DNA of 13,693 nucleotides, taken from an uncultured Clostridium sp. (GTDB taxonomy: Bacteria > Bacillota > Clostridia > Lachnospirales > Lachnospiraceae). The notes below the pieces were generated by a model. It was given only the letters and a program-made list of their open reading frames with translations. It did not search any database and was not told where the DNA came from. The DNA is taken from positions 1-13,693 of the forward strand of contig CAUCIO010000049.1 in NCBI GenBank assembly GCA_958442925.1, in the 5' to 3' direction. Position numbers and translations under genes: made by a program. Each line of letters opens with the position of its first letter. The first letter of the stretch is position 1. Shown in pieces: positions 6,895-12,767 of this stretch.

Positions 6895-9027
6895 TTACAT
6901 GGATTTTCTCTCAGCAATCTCCGCCATCTTGGCATCATTTAACCGGGTGTCTCCCTTGACACGGGAGTAGCTTAAATATCCGTTCATCCTGTCGATCTTC
7001 GTCAGATTCCTGCTGCCGCACTTGGGGCAGACATCCATATTCAGCTCCTCATAGCCGCAGTCGTCACAGTAGGACAGGGACAGATTCACGCCCTCGTAAA
7101 AGCCCATCTTCATAGCCCGGCGCACCAGTGTACGGATCGCGTCTGTATTGTAGGCAATCGGATACTTTACATACTGGATCTTGCCTCCGTTTGACAGCTC
7201 CCAGAACCGGTACTCCAAATCCTGCTTCTGGATCGGCGTGATGTCCTCTGTTACATGGCAGTGGAATCCATTACTCACATACTCTCTGTCAGATACGTTT
7301 TCAATAATGCCGTATTTCTTTCTGAACTGCTTTACCTGAAGACCGCACAGGTTCTCAGCCGGAGTCGCGTAAATCGCGTAAAGATTTCCGTCTTCCTTTT
7401 TAAACTGGTTCACCTTCTCGTTAATGTGCTCCAGCACCTCCAAGGCAAACTGGCCGTCCTCTACCAGGGATTTGCCGTTGTAGAGCTCCTGGAGTTCGTT
7501 AAATGCAGTAATTCCAAAGGAGGCAGTCGCTGTCTTGAGAAGCGGCTTAATCTTGTCGTGAAGTCCCAGATGGCCGCCATAGAAGCCGCCCTCGCAGTAC
7601 GCCAACGGGTTGGTCGAAGCCCTCATCTCTCCCAGATAAGCATAGGTGCGGATGTGAATCTTTCTGATCAGTTCCAGATAATAGTCCAGAACCTCATAGA
7701 AATCACGGCTCTCCTGTCTGGCCTTGGCTAAAATCATAGGCAGGTGAAGGCTGACTACACCGATATTAAACCGGCCTACAAAGCGCGGTACATCTGTCTC
7801 ATCCGCCGGTTCCATGCCGCCCTTCTCAAACCACGGAGAAAGGAAGGCCCTGCAGCCCATTGGGGAAATAATGCGGCCGTACTTCTTGTACATACTGGCA
7901 ATGTAGCCCTCTCCTGTCAGAGACAGCCAGTCAGGGTACATAGTCTTGGAAGAGCAACGGATTCCGGCCTCAAATACGTCCTCCAGCTCCTTTCCAGGGC
8001 CGTGTAAATTCTCATCGTACAGGAACACTAACTTCGGGAACAGCACCGGCTTCTTGTGGCCGTCCTTGCCCTGTCCCTTTCTGCGTACATCCAGCATTGT
8101 GATCGTGGCCATCTTGGCAAAACGGCTTCTTCCCGTACCGGCTGTCATGGTAATAAACGGATAATCGCCGCGGCTGGAAGAAACAGAATTAAACTTGTAC
8201 TCCCATCCCTGGAAGCCCTGCTCCATATCTCTCTGAATATCCGCCCAGGCTACCTCCTCCGCCTTCTCGCGGCCAAGGCCCAGACTCTCATATTTTTCAA
8301 TGTACTTGGCATAGGATTTCTCTGCATAAGGCGCCAGAATTTCCTCCACGCTTGGAACGGTAAAGCCGACGTACTGCTGGCTGGCTGCGCTCAGTACGAT
8401 ATCTCCGATTACATCGAAGGCAACGTCCAGAGTCTTCGGCTCGTTGTACCAGAGATTTCCCATCTCAAAGCCGCCGGTCAGAACGGTCTTCACATCGAAA
8501 AGGCAGCAGTTCATGGTATCGCGGCGGGCAGACATATCGTGGATGTAAAGATATCCGTCCCGGCAGGCCTGCAGCTCTTCTACTGTCATAAAGAACTTTT
8601 TGTAAAGCTCCTTATTTAATTCGTTAAAAATCAGGCTGCGCTTGGTGGAAACCAGAGCGCTGTCTGTATTGGAATTTTCCTTGTCGCCAATATACATAAT
8701 AGACTGGCTCTTTTTATAAACCTCATCTAACATCTGGACAAAGTCCTGCTTGTAGTTGCGGTAATCCCGGTAGCTCTTTGCAACCAGCGGATTTACCCGC
8801 TCTAAGGCGCCTTCTACCAGGTTGTGCATCCTGGCAATGGGAATCTCGGCTACTCCCAGTTCCTGGGCCTTCTCCTCCACAAACTGACAGATAAAATTCA
8901 GTTCTGCCTGTGAAAACTGAATCATGGCTCTCTCTGCCGACTTGTTTACAGCCACAACAACCTTCTGTACATTAAAATCTTCCCGTGTTCCGTCTTTTTT
9001 AATTACTTTTATTTCAGCACACTTCAT
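6895..9027 (-). CDS. nrdD: Anaerobic (class III) ribonucleoside-triphosphate reductase NrdD
   Basis: Glycyl-radical enzyme making dNTPs from NTPs without oxygen. 710 residues from the ATG at 9027, preceded by GGGAGGAG at about 9 bases; the same frame is open to 9201, but that stretch holds the operators and has no suitable ribosome binding site. Order: ATP-cone regulatory domain (about 4-95), ten-stranded barrel with a conserved Cys pair (C174/C175) and thiyl-radical candidate in SPMGCRAFLSP (C392), ATPAENLCG (554-562), a four-Cys zinc site C654-x2-C657-x9-C667-x2-C670, and the glycyl motif RMNGYL (G683) near the C-terminus, with TRLNDAKMAE after it. It resembles the formate-type NrdD common in Firmicutes and E. 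coli more than the fused paralogue at 1020. nrdG follows 45 bases downstream. Three NrdR-like boxes lie in its leader. Confidence 0.97.
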   Translation of the reverse strand: MKCAEIKVIKKDGTREDFNVQKVVVAVNKSAERAMIQFSQAELNFICQFVEEKAQELGVAEIPIARMHNLVEGALERVNPLVAKSYRDYRNYKQDFVQMLDEVYKKSQSIMYIGDKENSNTDSALVSTKRSLIFNELNKELYKKFFMTVEELQACRDGYLYIHDMSARRDTMNCCLFDVKTVLTGGFEMGNLWYNEPKTLDVAFDVIGDIVLSAASQQYVGFTVPSVEEILAPYAEKSYAKYIEKYESLGLGREKAEEVAWADIQRDMEQGFQGWEYKFNSVSSSRGDYPFITMTAGTGRSRFAKMATITMLDVRRKGQGKDGHKKPVLFPKLVFLYDENLHGPGKELEDVFEAGIRCSSKTMYPDWLSLTGEGYIASMYKKYGRIISPMGCRAFLSPWFEKGGMEPADETDVPRFVGRFNIGVVSLHLPMILAKARQESRDFYEVLDYYLELIRKIHIRTYAYLGEMRASTNPLAYCEGGFYGGHLGLHDKIKPLLKTATASFGITAFNELQELYNGKSLVEDGQFALEVLEHINEKVNQFKKEDGNLYAIYATPAENLCGLQVKQFRKKYGIIENVSDREYVSNGFHCHVTEDITPIQKQDLEYRFWELSNGGKIQYVKYPIAYNTDAIRTLVRRAMKMGFYEGVNLSLSYCDDCGYEELNMDVCPKCGSRNLTKIDRMNGYLSYSRVKGDTRLNDAKMAEIAERKSM

Positions 9028-9109
9028 CCTCTGATTCTCCTCCCTCGCTTTTTGAATAGGCGGACAGCTAAAACGCTCTCCCGTCCCTGTCTGACGCTTC
9101 CTGACGCAG

Positions 9110-9177
9110 ACACAAGATATTGTATACAAAAGACTATATCTAGTCTTATTTTTAACATCTGACACAAGATACTGTGT
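9110..9177. promoter_or_regulatory. Three NrdR-box-like operators upstream of nrdDG
   Basis: Compared with the NrdR box consensus acaCwAtATaTwGtgt: box A 9110-9125 (ACACAAGATATTGTAT) matches 14 of 16, box B 9131-9146 (AGACTATATCTAGTCT, itself a near-perfect palindrome) 13 of 16, box C 9162-9177 (ACACAAGATACTGTGT) 14 of 16. Starts are 21 bases (A to B, two turns) and 31 bases (B to C, three turns) apart; about 31-32 is the usual spacing of NrdR pairs. All three lie just downstream of the proposed promoter and 82 or more bases before the nrdD ATG, so bound NrdR would block initiation or early elongation. NrdR is an ATP/dATP-sensing repressor of ribonucleotide reductase genes; its gene is not in this window. 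Confidence 0.8.
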
Positions 9178-9191
9178 CATGCCTGAACCAT

Positions 9192-9220
9192 ATCGTATCA
9201 TCTGCCCCCATGGAAGTCAA
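9192..9220 (-). promoter_or_regulatory. Promoter of nrdDG
   Basis: Minus-strand TTGACT (9215-9220), 17-base spacer, TACGAT (9192-9197). The inferred transcription start near 9185 puts NrdR-like box C at about +8. The leader would be about 160 bases. A second, weaker promoter within the box region cannot be excluded. Confidence 0.6.
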
Positions 9221-9296
9221 TAGCCATTTTCCTTCAAAAAGCTCTTGACAAGCCGCAAAGCCCCAGCCTGCGCGGAGTACGGCCTCTGGAAATTTT

Positions 9297-9980
9297 TTAC
9301 GGCTCCTCTGTCTTTTCATCTGCCTGTTCCGCCGCCTTCTCCTTTTCCGTTTCTCCTGTCTCCATTTCAGCAGCTGCTGCCGCCTCCAAAACGGCCTGCA
9401 GCTCCTCGCCGTTCATCTGGAGTTCTTCCTCCACCTCCAGCTTAAACTCGTCCAGCTGCTCCGGATCAATGACAGGGAGCTCCTCCATGCTGCCCACTCC
9501 AAAACGGCGCAGAAACTCCTCTGTCGTGGCGAACAGGGCCGGACGTCCCGGCGCGTCCAGACGTCCTACCTCATAAACCAGGTTATACTCAATAAGACGG
9601 TTAACTGCGTGATCTGATTTTACGCCTCGTATCTGCTCGATCTCTATCTTGGTAATTGGCTGTTTGTAAGCAATAATCGAAAGCGTCTCCAGCACCACGT
9701 CGGAAAGGGCCTGCTTTTTCGGCGCCTTGGCCACCCGGATTAAAGTTTCATAGTATTCTGCCTTCGTGCACATCTGAAAACTTCCGGAAAGCTCGATAAT
9801 GGAGAGACCTCTTCCCTCGTCTTTATACCTTTCCTGCAGCCTTTCCACCGCCGCTCTGGCTTCCTCCTCGCCTGTCTCAAGAGCCGCTGAAAGCTCCCTG
9901 AGCTCTACGGCTCTTCCCATAGTAAAGAGCACTGCTTCCGCAGCCGCCTCCTGCCTTAAAAGCCTGTCTTTTTCTCTCAT
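9297..9980 (-). CDS. scpB: Segregation and condensation protein B
   Basis: Partner of ScpA and SMC in the bacterial condensin-like complex that organises and segregates the chromosome. 227 residues. Tandem winged-helix domains of the ScpB family are recognisable: an N-terminal one (about 5-80, with EAVLFTMGRAVELREL) and a second (about 90-165) containing ALSDVVLETLSIIAYKQPIT and IEQIRGVKSDHAVNRLIE, then GRPALFATTEEFLRRFG. The tail from about 190 is a low-complexity run rich in E and A that is longer than the core needs and is probably disordered. The ATG at 9980 has GGGAG 9 bases upstream. scpA lies 58 bases upstream in the same direction, the standard pairing. No convincing terminator is seen between scpB and the nrdDG promoter. 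Confidence 0.96.
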   Translation of the reverse strand: MREKDRLLRQEAAAEAVLFTMGRAVELRELSAALETGEEEARAAVERLQERYKDEGRGLSIIELSGSFQMCTKAEYYETLIRVAKAPKKQALSDVVLETLSIIAYKQPITKIEIEQIRGVKSDHAVNRLIEYNLVYEVGRLDAPGRPALFATTEEFLRRFGVGSMEELPVIDPEQLDEFKLEVEEELQMNGEELQAVLEAAAAAEMETGETEKEKAAEQADEKTEEP

Positions 9981-10038
9981 TTCCGATTCTCCCGCTGTTT
10001 TCCTGCTGCAGTTAAAGTTTCCTCTCTAAACATGTGAT

Positions 10039-10839
10039 TCAGCCTTCCTCTGCTGAGCTTAGACCGTCGAAATCAATCTCCTCGACCGTCCCCTCCGGCT
10101 CCAGGGATTCTATGTACATATCGCTGTCTGCCGTCTCCTGAGTCAGATAAATCTTGCCGATTTTCATCAGCTCCAGTACCGCCAGAAAAGTGACCACTGT
10201 CTCCATTTTCCCGGCCGTCCCTCCCAGCATCTCACGGAAGCTGAATTTCCTGTTTCTCCTTGCAAAACCCAGGACAAAAGCCAGCCGTTTTTTCAGGCTG
10301 ACCGGTTCTTTGGCAATGGTTCCAAAGCCGCTGCGGACCGGATCCTTCTTATTTTCTCCCCGCTTCATCACTGACTCAAAAATTTCCTGCAGCTTTGCCA
10401 GCGTCAGTCCCTTTAAAAGCTCGTCCAGATCCACAGGGGCCTCGTACTCTGCCACTTCCCTGGGAATCGTAGGCGCTTTAAAAAGGAGGCGCTCCGCGTC
10501 CTCCTCCATATCTTCCAGCTCTTTGGCCATAAATTTATACATCTTGTATTCCAGAAGGCGGCGAACCAGCTCTGCTCTTGGATCCTCCTCCTCTTCCTCC
10601 GCTTTCTCCTCCCTGGGAAGAAGCATTCTGGCCTTAATATCTAACAGCGTAGCCGCCATCACCAGAAATTCACTGACCAGATCCAGATCCTGAATATCCA
10701 TATGGTTCACATAATCCAGATACTGCTCCGTAATCGTGACAATCGGAATATCGTAGATGCTTACCTTGTTCTTTTCTATCAGATGCAGAAGCAGATCAAG
10801 AGGGCCCTCGAAATGCTCCAGCTTATAGGAAATTCCCAT
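10039..10839 (-). CDS. scpA: Segregation and condensation protein A
   Basis: Kleisin subunit bridging SMC heads and binding ScpB. 266 residues. The family-defining N-terminus is clear: YKLEHFEGPLDLLLHLI (5-21), then KNKVSIYDIPI and the helix ending LLDIKARMLLP. The middle is acidic (EEKAEEEEEDP), and the C-terminal winged helix that contacts SMC includes VVTFLAVLELMKIGKIYLTQ. The start is ATG 10839, because AAAGGA lies about 8 bases upstream; the ATG at 10848 touches that ribosome binding site, and the longer frame to 10920 crosses the promoter. It is first in scpA-scpB and divergent from sdaAB. Confidence 0.96.
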   Translation of the reverse strand: MGISYKLEHFEGPLDLLLHLIEKNKVSIYDIPIVTITEQYLDYVNHMDIQDLDLVSEFLVMAATLLDIKARMLLPREEKAEEEEEDPRAELVRRLLEYKMYKFMAKELEDMEEDAERLLFKAPTIPREVAEYEAPVDLDELLKGLTLAKLQEIFESVMKRGENKKDPVRSGFGTIAKEPVSLKKRLAFVLGFARRNRKFSFREMLGGTAGKMETVVTFLAVLELMKIGKIYLTQETADSDMYIESLEPEGTVEEIDFDGLSSAEEG

Positions 10840-10897
10840 ACGCACCATCCTTTTTTTACTCCGGCCTGCATTATTTTTGTACAGCCCATGGAATCCA

Positions 10898-10926
10898 AGT
10901 ATAGCAGATTTGGAGGACAAAGTAAA
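10898..10926 (-). promoter_or_regulatory. Promoter of scpAB
   Basis: Minus-strand TTTACT (10921-10926), 17-base spacer, TATACT (10898-10903) with TG one base upstream of the hexamer (extended -10). The leader to the scpA ATG is about 50 bases. Confidence 0.75.
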
Positions 10927-10942
10927 CTGGCTGGAACTCAGC

Positions 10943-10998
10943 GGAAGAAAAGAATTTTTTCAGCTTTCAGGTGGAATAGGAGAAATTTCTTTTCTTCC
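10943..10998. repeat. Inverted repeat between the divergent scpA and sdaAB promoters
   Basis: GGAAGAAAAGAA (10943-10954) and its exact complement (10987-10998) are separated by 32 bases. With one bulged base at 10986, five further pairs (including one G-T) form with the T-run 10955-10959, giving about 17 pairs. The left arm is 17 bases upstream of the scpA -35, and the right arm ends about 20 bases before the distal sdaAB -10. The position suits an operator for both genes or a cruciform; no known regulator motif was recognised. Confidence 0.6.
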
Positions 10999-11015
10999 GT
11001 TCTTTCGCTTGTTTA

Positions 11016-11024
11016 TGGTATAAT
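11016..11024 (+). promoter_or_regulatory. Distal promoter of sdaAB (extended -10)
   Basis: A perfect TATAAT (11019-11024) preceded by TGG, that is an extended -10, with no good -35 at 17 bases (TCCGTT). Transcripts from here would carry a leader of about 165 bases that includes the folded region 11030-11138. Confidence 0.6.
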
Positions 11025-11029
11025 AACTC

Positions 11030-11138
11030 CAGAATCCAGATGTGCTGAGCACATCTGCCGCTGTCAAAGACAGCTCTGTGATTCTGTCGTTACCATGTCA
11101 GGTGAAAACAAATGTCTGCTTCGCAGCCGCTTGTTTTC
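11030..11138 (+). ncRNA. Candidate structured RNA in the sdaAB leader (three-way junction plus hairpin)
   Basis: P1: CAGAATC (11030-11036) pairs with GATTCTG (11080-11086). Inside it lie P2, 9 bp (11037-11045 with 11049-11057, loop TGA), and P3, 6 bp (11060-11065 with 11069-11074, loop AAA). P2 abuts P1 directly, making a compact three-way junction. After a 17-base linker, P4 pairs GAAAACAA (11104-11111) with TTGTTTTC (11131-11138) around an inner CTGC/GCAG stem with loop TTC. All pairs in these helices are Watson-Crick. No known riboswitch or T-box signature was recognised. P4 is not followed by a T-run, so simple terminator attenuation is not evident. It may instead be a small intergenic repeat element. 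Confidence 0.45.
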
Positions 11139-11158
11139 CTGCTGATATGGTATATAAT
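11131..11158 (+). promoter_or_regulatory. Proximal promoter of sdaAB
   Basis: TTGTTT (11131-11136), 16-base spacer, TATAAT (11153-11158). The inferred start near 11165 gives a leader of about 32 bases ending in GGAGG (11180-11184). The -35 element is part of the 3' strand of hairpin P4. Confidence 0.6.
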
Positions 11159-11196
11159 AACTAAAATGCAAATCATTCTGGAGGAACAGATTATTT

Positions 11197-11865
11197 ATGA
11201 CTTTTATCAGTGTTTTCGATGTGCTGGGGCCGAACATGATCGGACCCTCCAGCTCCCATACGGCCGGAGCCGCTTCCATTGCTCTTATGGCCCGAAAAAT
11301 GTTTGGCTGCCCCGTTGTGCGGGTTGACTTTACACTATACGGCTCCTTTGCCAAAACCTACCGGGGCCATGGTACAGATCGGGCTCTTTTAGGCGGAATT
11401 ATGGGCTTTTCTACCGACGACAAGCGGATTCCCAATTCCTTCTCCATTGCCAGAGAACAGGGGATTGAATTTTCCTTTACACCCAATGAGACAGAGACAG
11501 AGGTACACCCTAACACGGTGGATATAGCCATGACTGACGTCTCCTGCCGCCGTATGACTGTCCGCGGTGAATCTCTGGGCGGCGGAAAAATCCGTATTAC
11601 CCGCATTAATCAGGCAGAAGTTGATTTCTCCGGCGAGTATAATACTTTAATTGTCATTCAGCGGGACAAGCAGGGCGTCATCGCCCATATTACAGGGTGT
11701 CTCAGCAAGGCCAATGTAAATATCGCCTTTTTAAAGCTGTTCCGGGAAGCCAAGGGCAGCACTGCCTACAGTATTGTAGAGTTTGACGGCATCCTGCCAG
11801 AGGGCATCCCCGATGAAATCCGCAAAAATCCCAATGTAAAAGACGTTATGCTGATTGAACTGTAA
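11197..11865 (+). CDS. sdaAB: L-serine dehydratase, iron-sulfur-dependent, beta subunit
   Basis: With SdaAA it deaminates L-serine to pyruvate and ammonia in the cytoplasm. 222 residues. The N-terminal domain holds the family signature FDVLGPNMIGPSSSHTAGA (7-25) and a YGSFAKTYRGHGTDRALLGG segment (48-67). An ACT domain occupies about 149-222 (LIVIQRDKQGVIAHITGCLS onward), as in two-subunit Firmicutes enzymes, and is the likely small-molecule or assembly site. The ATG at 11197 follows GGAGG at 12 bases. The sdaAA start lies 16 bases past the stop, so the two are co-expressed. The gene is divergent from scpA behind a complex leader with two candidate promoters, which suggests regulated expression. 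Confidence 0.96.
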   Translation: MTFISVFDVLGPNMIGPSSSHTAGAASIALMARKMFGCPVVRVDFTLYGSFAKTYRGHGTDRALLGGIMGFSTDDKRIPNSFSIAREQGIEFSFTPNETETEVHPNTVDIAMTDVSCRRMTVRGESLGGGKIRITRINQAEVDFSGEYNTLIVIQRDKQGVIAHITGCLSKANVNIAFLKLFREAKGSTAYSIVEFDGILPEGIPDEIRKNPNVKDVMLIEL

Positions 11866-11881
11866 GGAGGAAACTGCTGAT

Positions 11882-12757
11882 ATGGATTTTAAAAATGGAA
11901 AAGAACTGCTTGAACTGTGCGAAAGCTGCGGCCTGTCCATTTCCCAGGTGATGAAGCAGCGGGAATGTGAACTTGGGGAAACCTCTGAGGAAGCAGTAAA
12001 AGCACGCATGAAACGCGCGCTGGAAATTATGAAAGAATCAGCCCACTCTCCTCTTACGGAACCGAAAAAATCCATGGGAGGCCTGATTGGCGGCGAGGCA
12101 AAGCGAATCCATGAACACCGCCTGGCGGGAAAAAGCATGGCCGGTTCCGTTCTCAGCCGGGCTATCGCCTTCTCTATGGCGGTCCTGGAAGTCAACTCCT
12201 CCATGGGCCTGATTGTAGCGGCTCCCACTGCCGGTTCCTCTGGTATTGTGCCTGGTCTTCTCCTGGCTCTCCAGGAAGAATACGGGCTTCCTGACAGCCA
12301 GATCCTGGACGCCCTGTTTAATGCAGGAGCTATCGGATATCTGGCTATGAGAAACGCTACAGTGGCAGGAGCTGTAGGAGGATGCCAGGCGGAAGTGGGA
12401 GTGGCTTCTGCTATGGCTGCTTCTGCTGCTGTCGAGCTTATGGGAGGTACACCATCCCAGTGTCTGGACGCAGCTTCTACCGTTCTCATGAATATGCTTG
12501 GCCTTGTCTGCGATCCCATCGGAGGCCTGGTAGAGTGTCCCTGCCAAGGCAGAAATGCTGCCGGCGCAGCCAATGCCCTGACTGCCGCTGAGATTGCCTT
12601 AAGCGGCGTCCGCCAGCTGATCCCCTTCGACGAAATGCTGGACGCCATGTACGCAGTAGGCAGACGTCTGCCTCAGGAGCTGAGAGAAACAGCCATGGGA
12701 GGCTGCGCCGTCACCCCGTCAGGATGCAACGCCTTCTGTTCCGGCTGCATGGACTGA
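11882..12757 (+). CDS. sdaAA: L-serine dehydratase, iron-sulfur-dependent, alpha subunit
   Basis: Catalytic [4Fe-4S] subunit of serine dehydratase; the cluster acts as a Lewis acid and is destroyed by oxygen, which fits an anaerobe. 291 residues. Substrate-loop motif APTAGSSG (114-121). Candidate cluster ligands are C168 (GGCQAEVG), C210 (LVCDPIGG) and C221 (CPCQGRN); their spacing of 42 and 11 residues equals that of Cys343, 385 and 396 as I recall them for the Legionella pneumophila enzyme. The C-terminus GCNAFCSGCMD offers a terminal Cys (C286 or C289), comparable to the tail Cys that occupies the cluster in that enzyme. The ATG at 11882 is preferred to the upstream in-frame TTG (11855), which lies inside sdaAB and ahead of the AAGGAGG at 11863-11869. 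The stop is 10 bases from the end of the convergent phosphoesterase gene. Confidence 0.96.
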   Translation: MDFKNGKELLELCESCGLSISQVMKQRECELGETSEEAVKARMKRALEIMKESAHSPLTEPKKSMGGLIGGEAKRIHEHRLAGKSMAGSVLSRAIAFSMAVLEVNSSMGLIVAAPTAGSSGIVPGLLLALQEEYGLPDSQILDALFNAGAIGYLAMRNATVAGAVGGCQAEVGVASAMAASAAVELMGGTPSQCLDAASTVLMNMLGLVCDPIGGLVECPCQGRNAAGAANALTAAEIALSGVRQLIPFDEMLDAMYAVGRRLPQELRETAMGGCAVTPSGCNAFCSGCMD

Positions 12758-12767
12758 TTTTCACCCG

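Larger units (their letters stand above)
11014..11162 (+). repeat. Direct repeat flanking the folded sdaAB leader segment
   Basis: TATGGTATAATAACT (11014-11028) recurs as TATGGTATATAATAACT (11146-11162), identical except for a 2-base TA insertion and about 132 bases apart. Each copy contains a TATAAT -10 element. The repeats bracket exactly the folded segment 11030-11138, which could mean an inserted element with target duplication or a duplicated promoter. Confidence 0.65.

Noticed and set aside
9028..9201. N-terminal extension of the second NrdD from an upstream ATG at 9201
   Set aside because: It overlaps the NrdR-like boxes and promoter; ATG 9027 has GGGAGGAG and matches the usual NrdD N-terminus.
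9245..9250. Perfect TTGACA on the plus strand between scpB and nrdD
   Set aside because: No -10 element 16-18 bases downstream and no plus-strand gene to serve; the area is GC-rich where the -10 should be.
9221..9296. Possible terminator after scpB (CCGC...GCGG with a later TTTTT)
   Set aside because: The stem has only four solid pairs plus wobble and mismatches, and the T-run is more than ten bases away; too weak to annotate.
11030..11196. T-box, glycine riboswitch or other known amino-acid leader before sdaAB
   Set aside because: I could not find the T-box consensus, a tandem glycine aptamer core, or a terminator/antiterminator pair; the fold is reported only as an unassigned candidate.
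11731..12648. Open frame of about 305 codons antisense to sdaAA (and the end of sdaAB)
   Set aside because: It is the complement of clearly recognised serine dehydratase genes, has a composition rich in S, R, P and A typical of an antisense shadow, and lacks a ribosome binding site and any recognisable domain.
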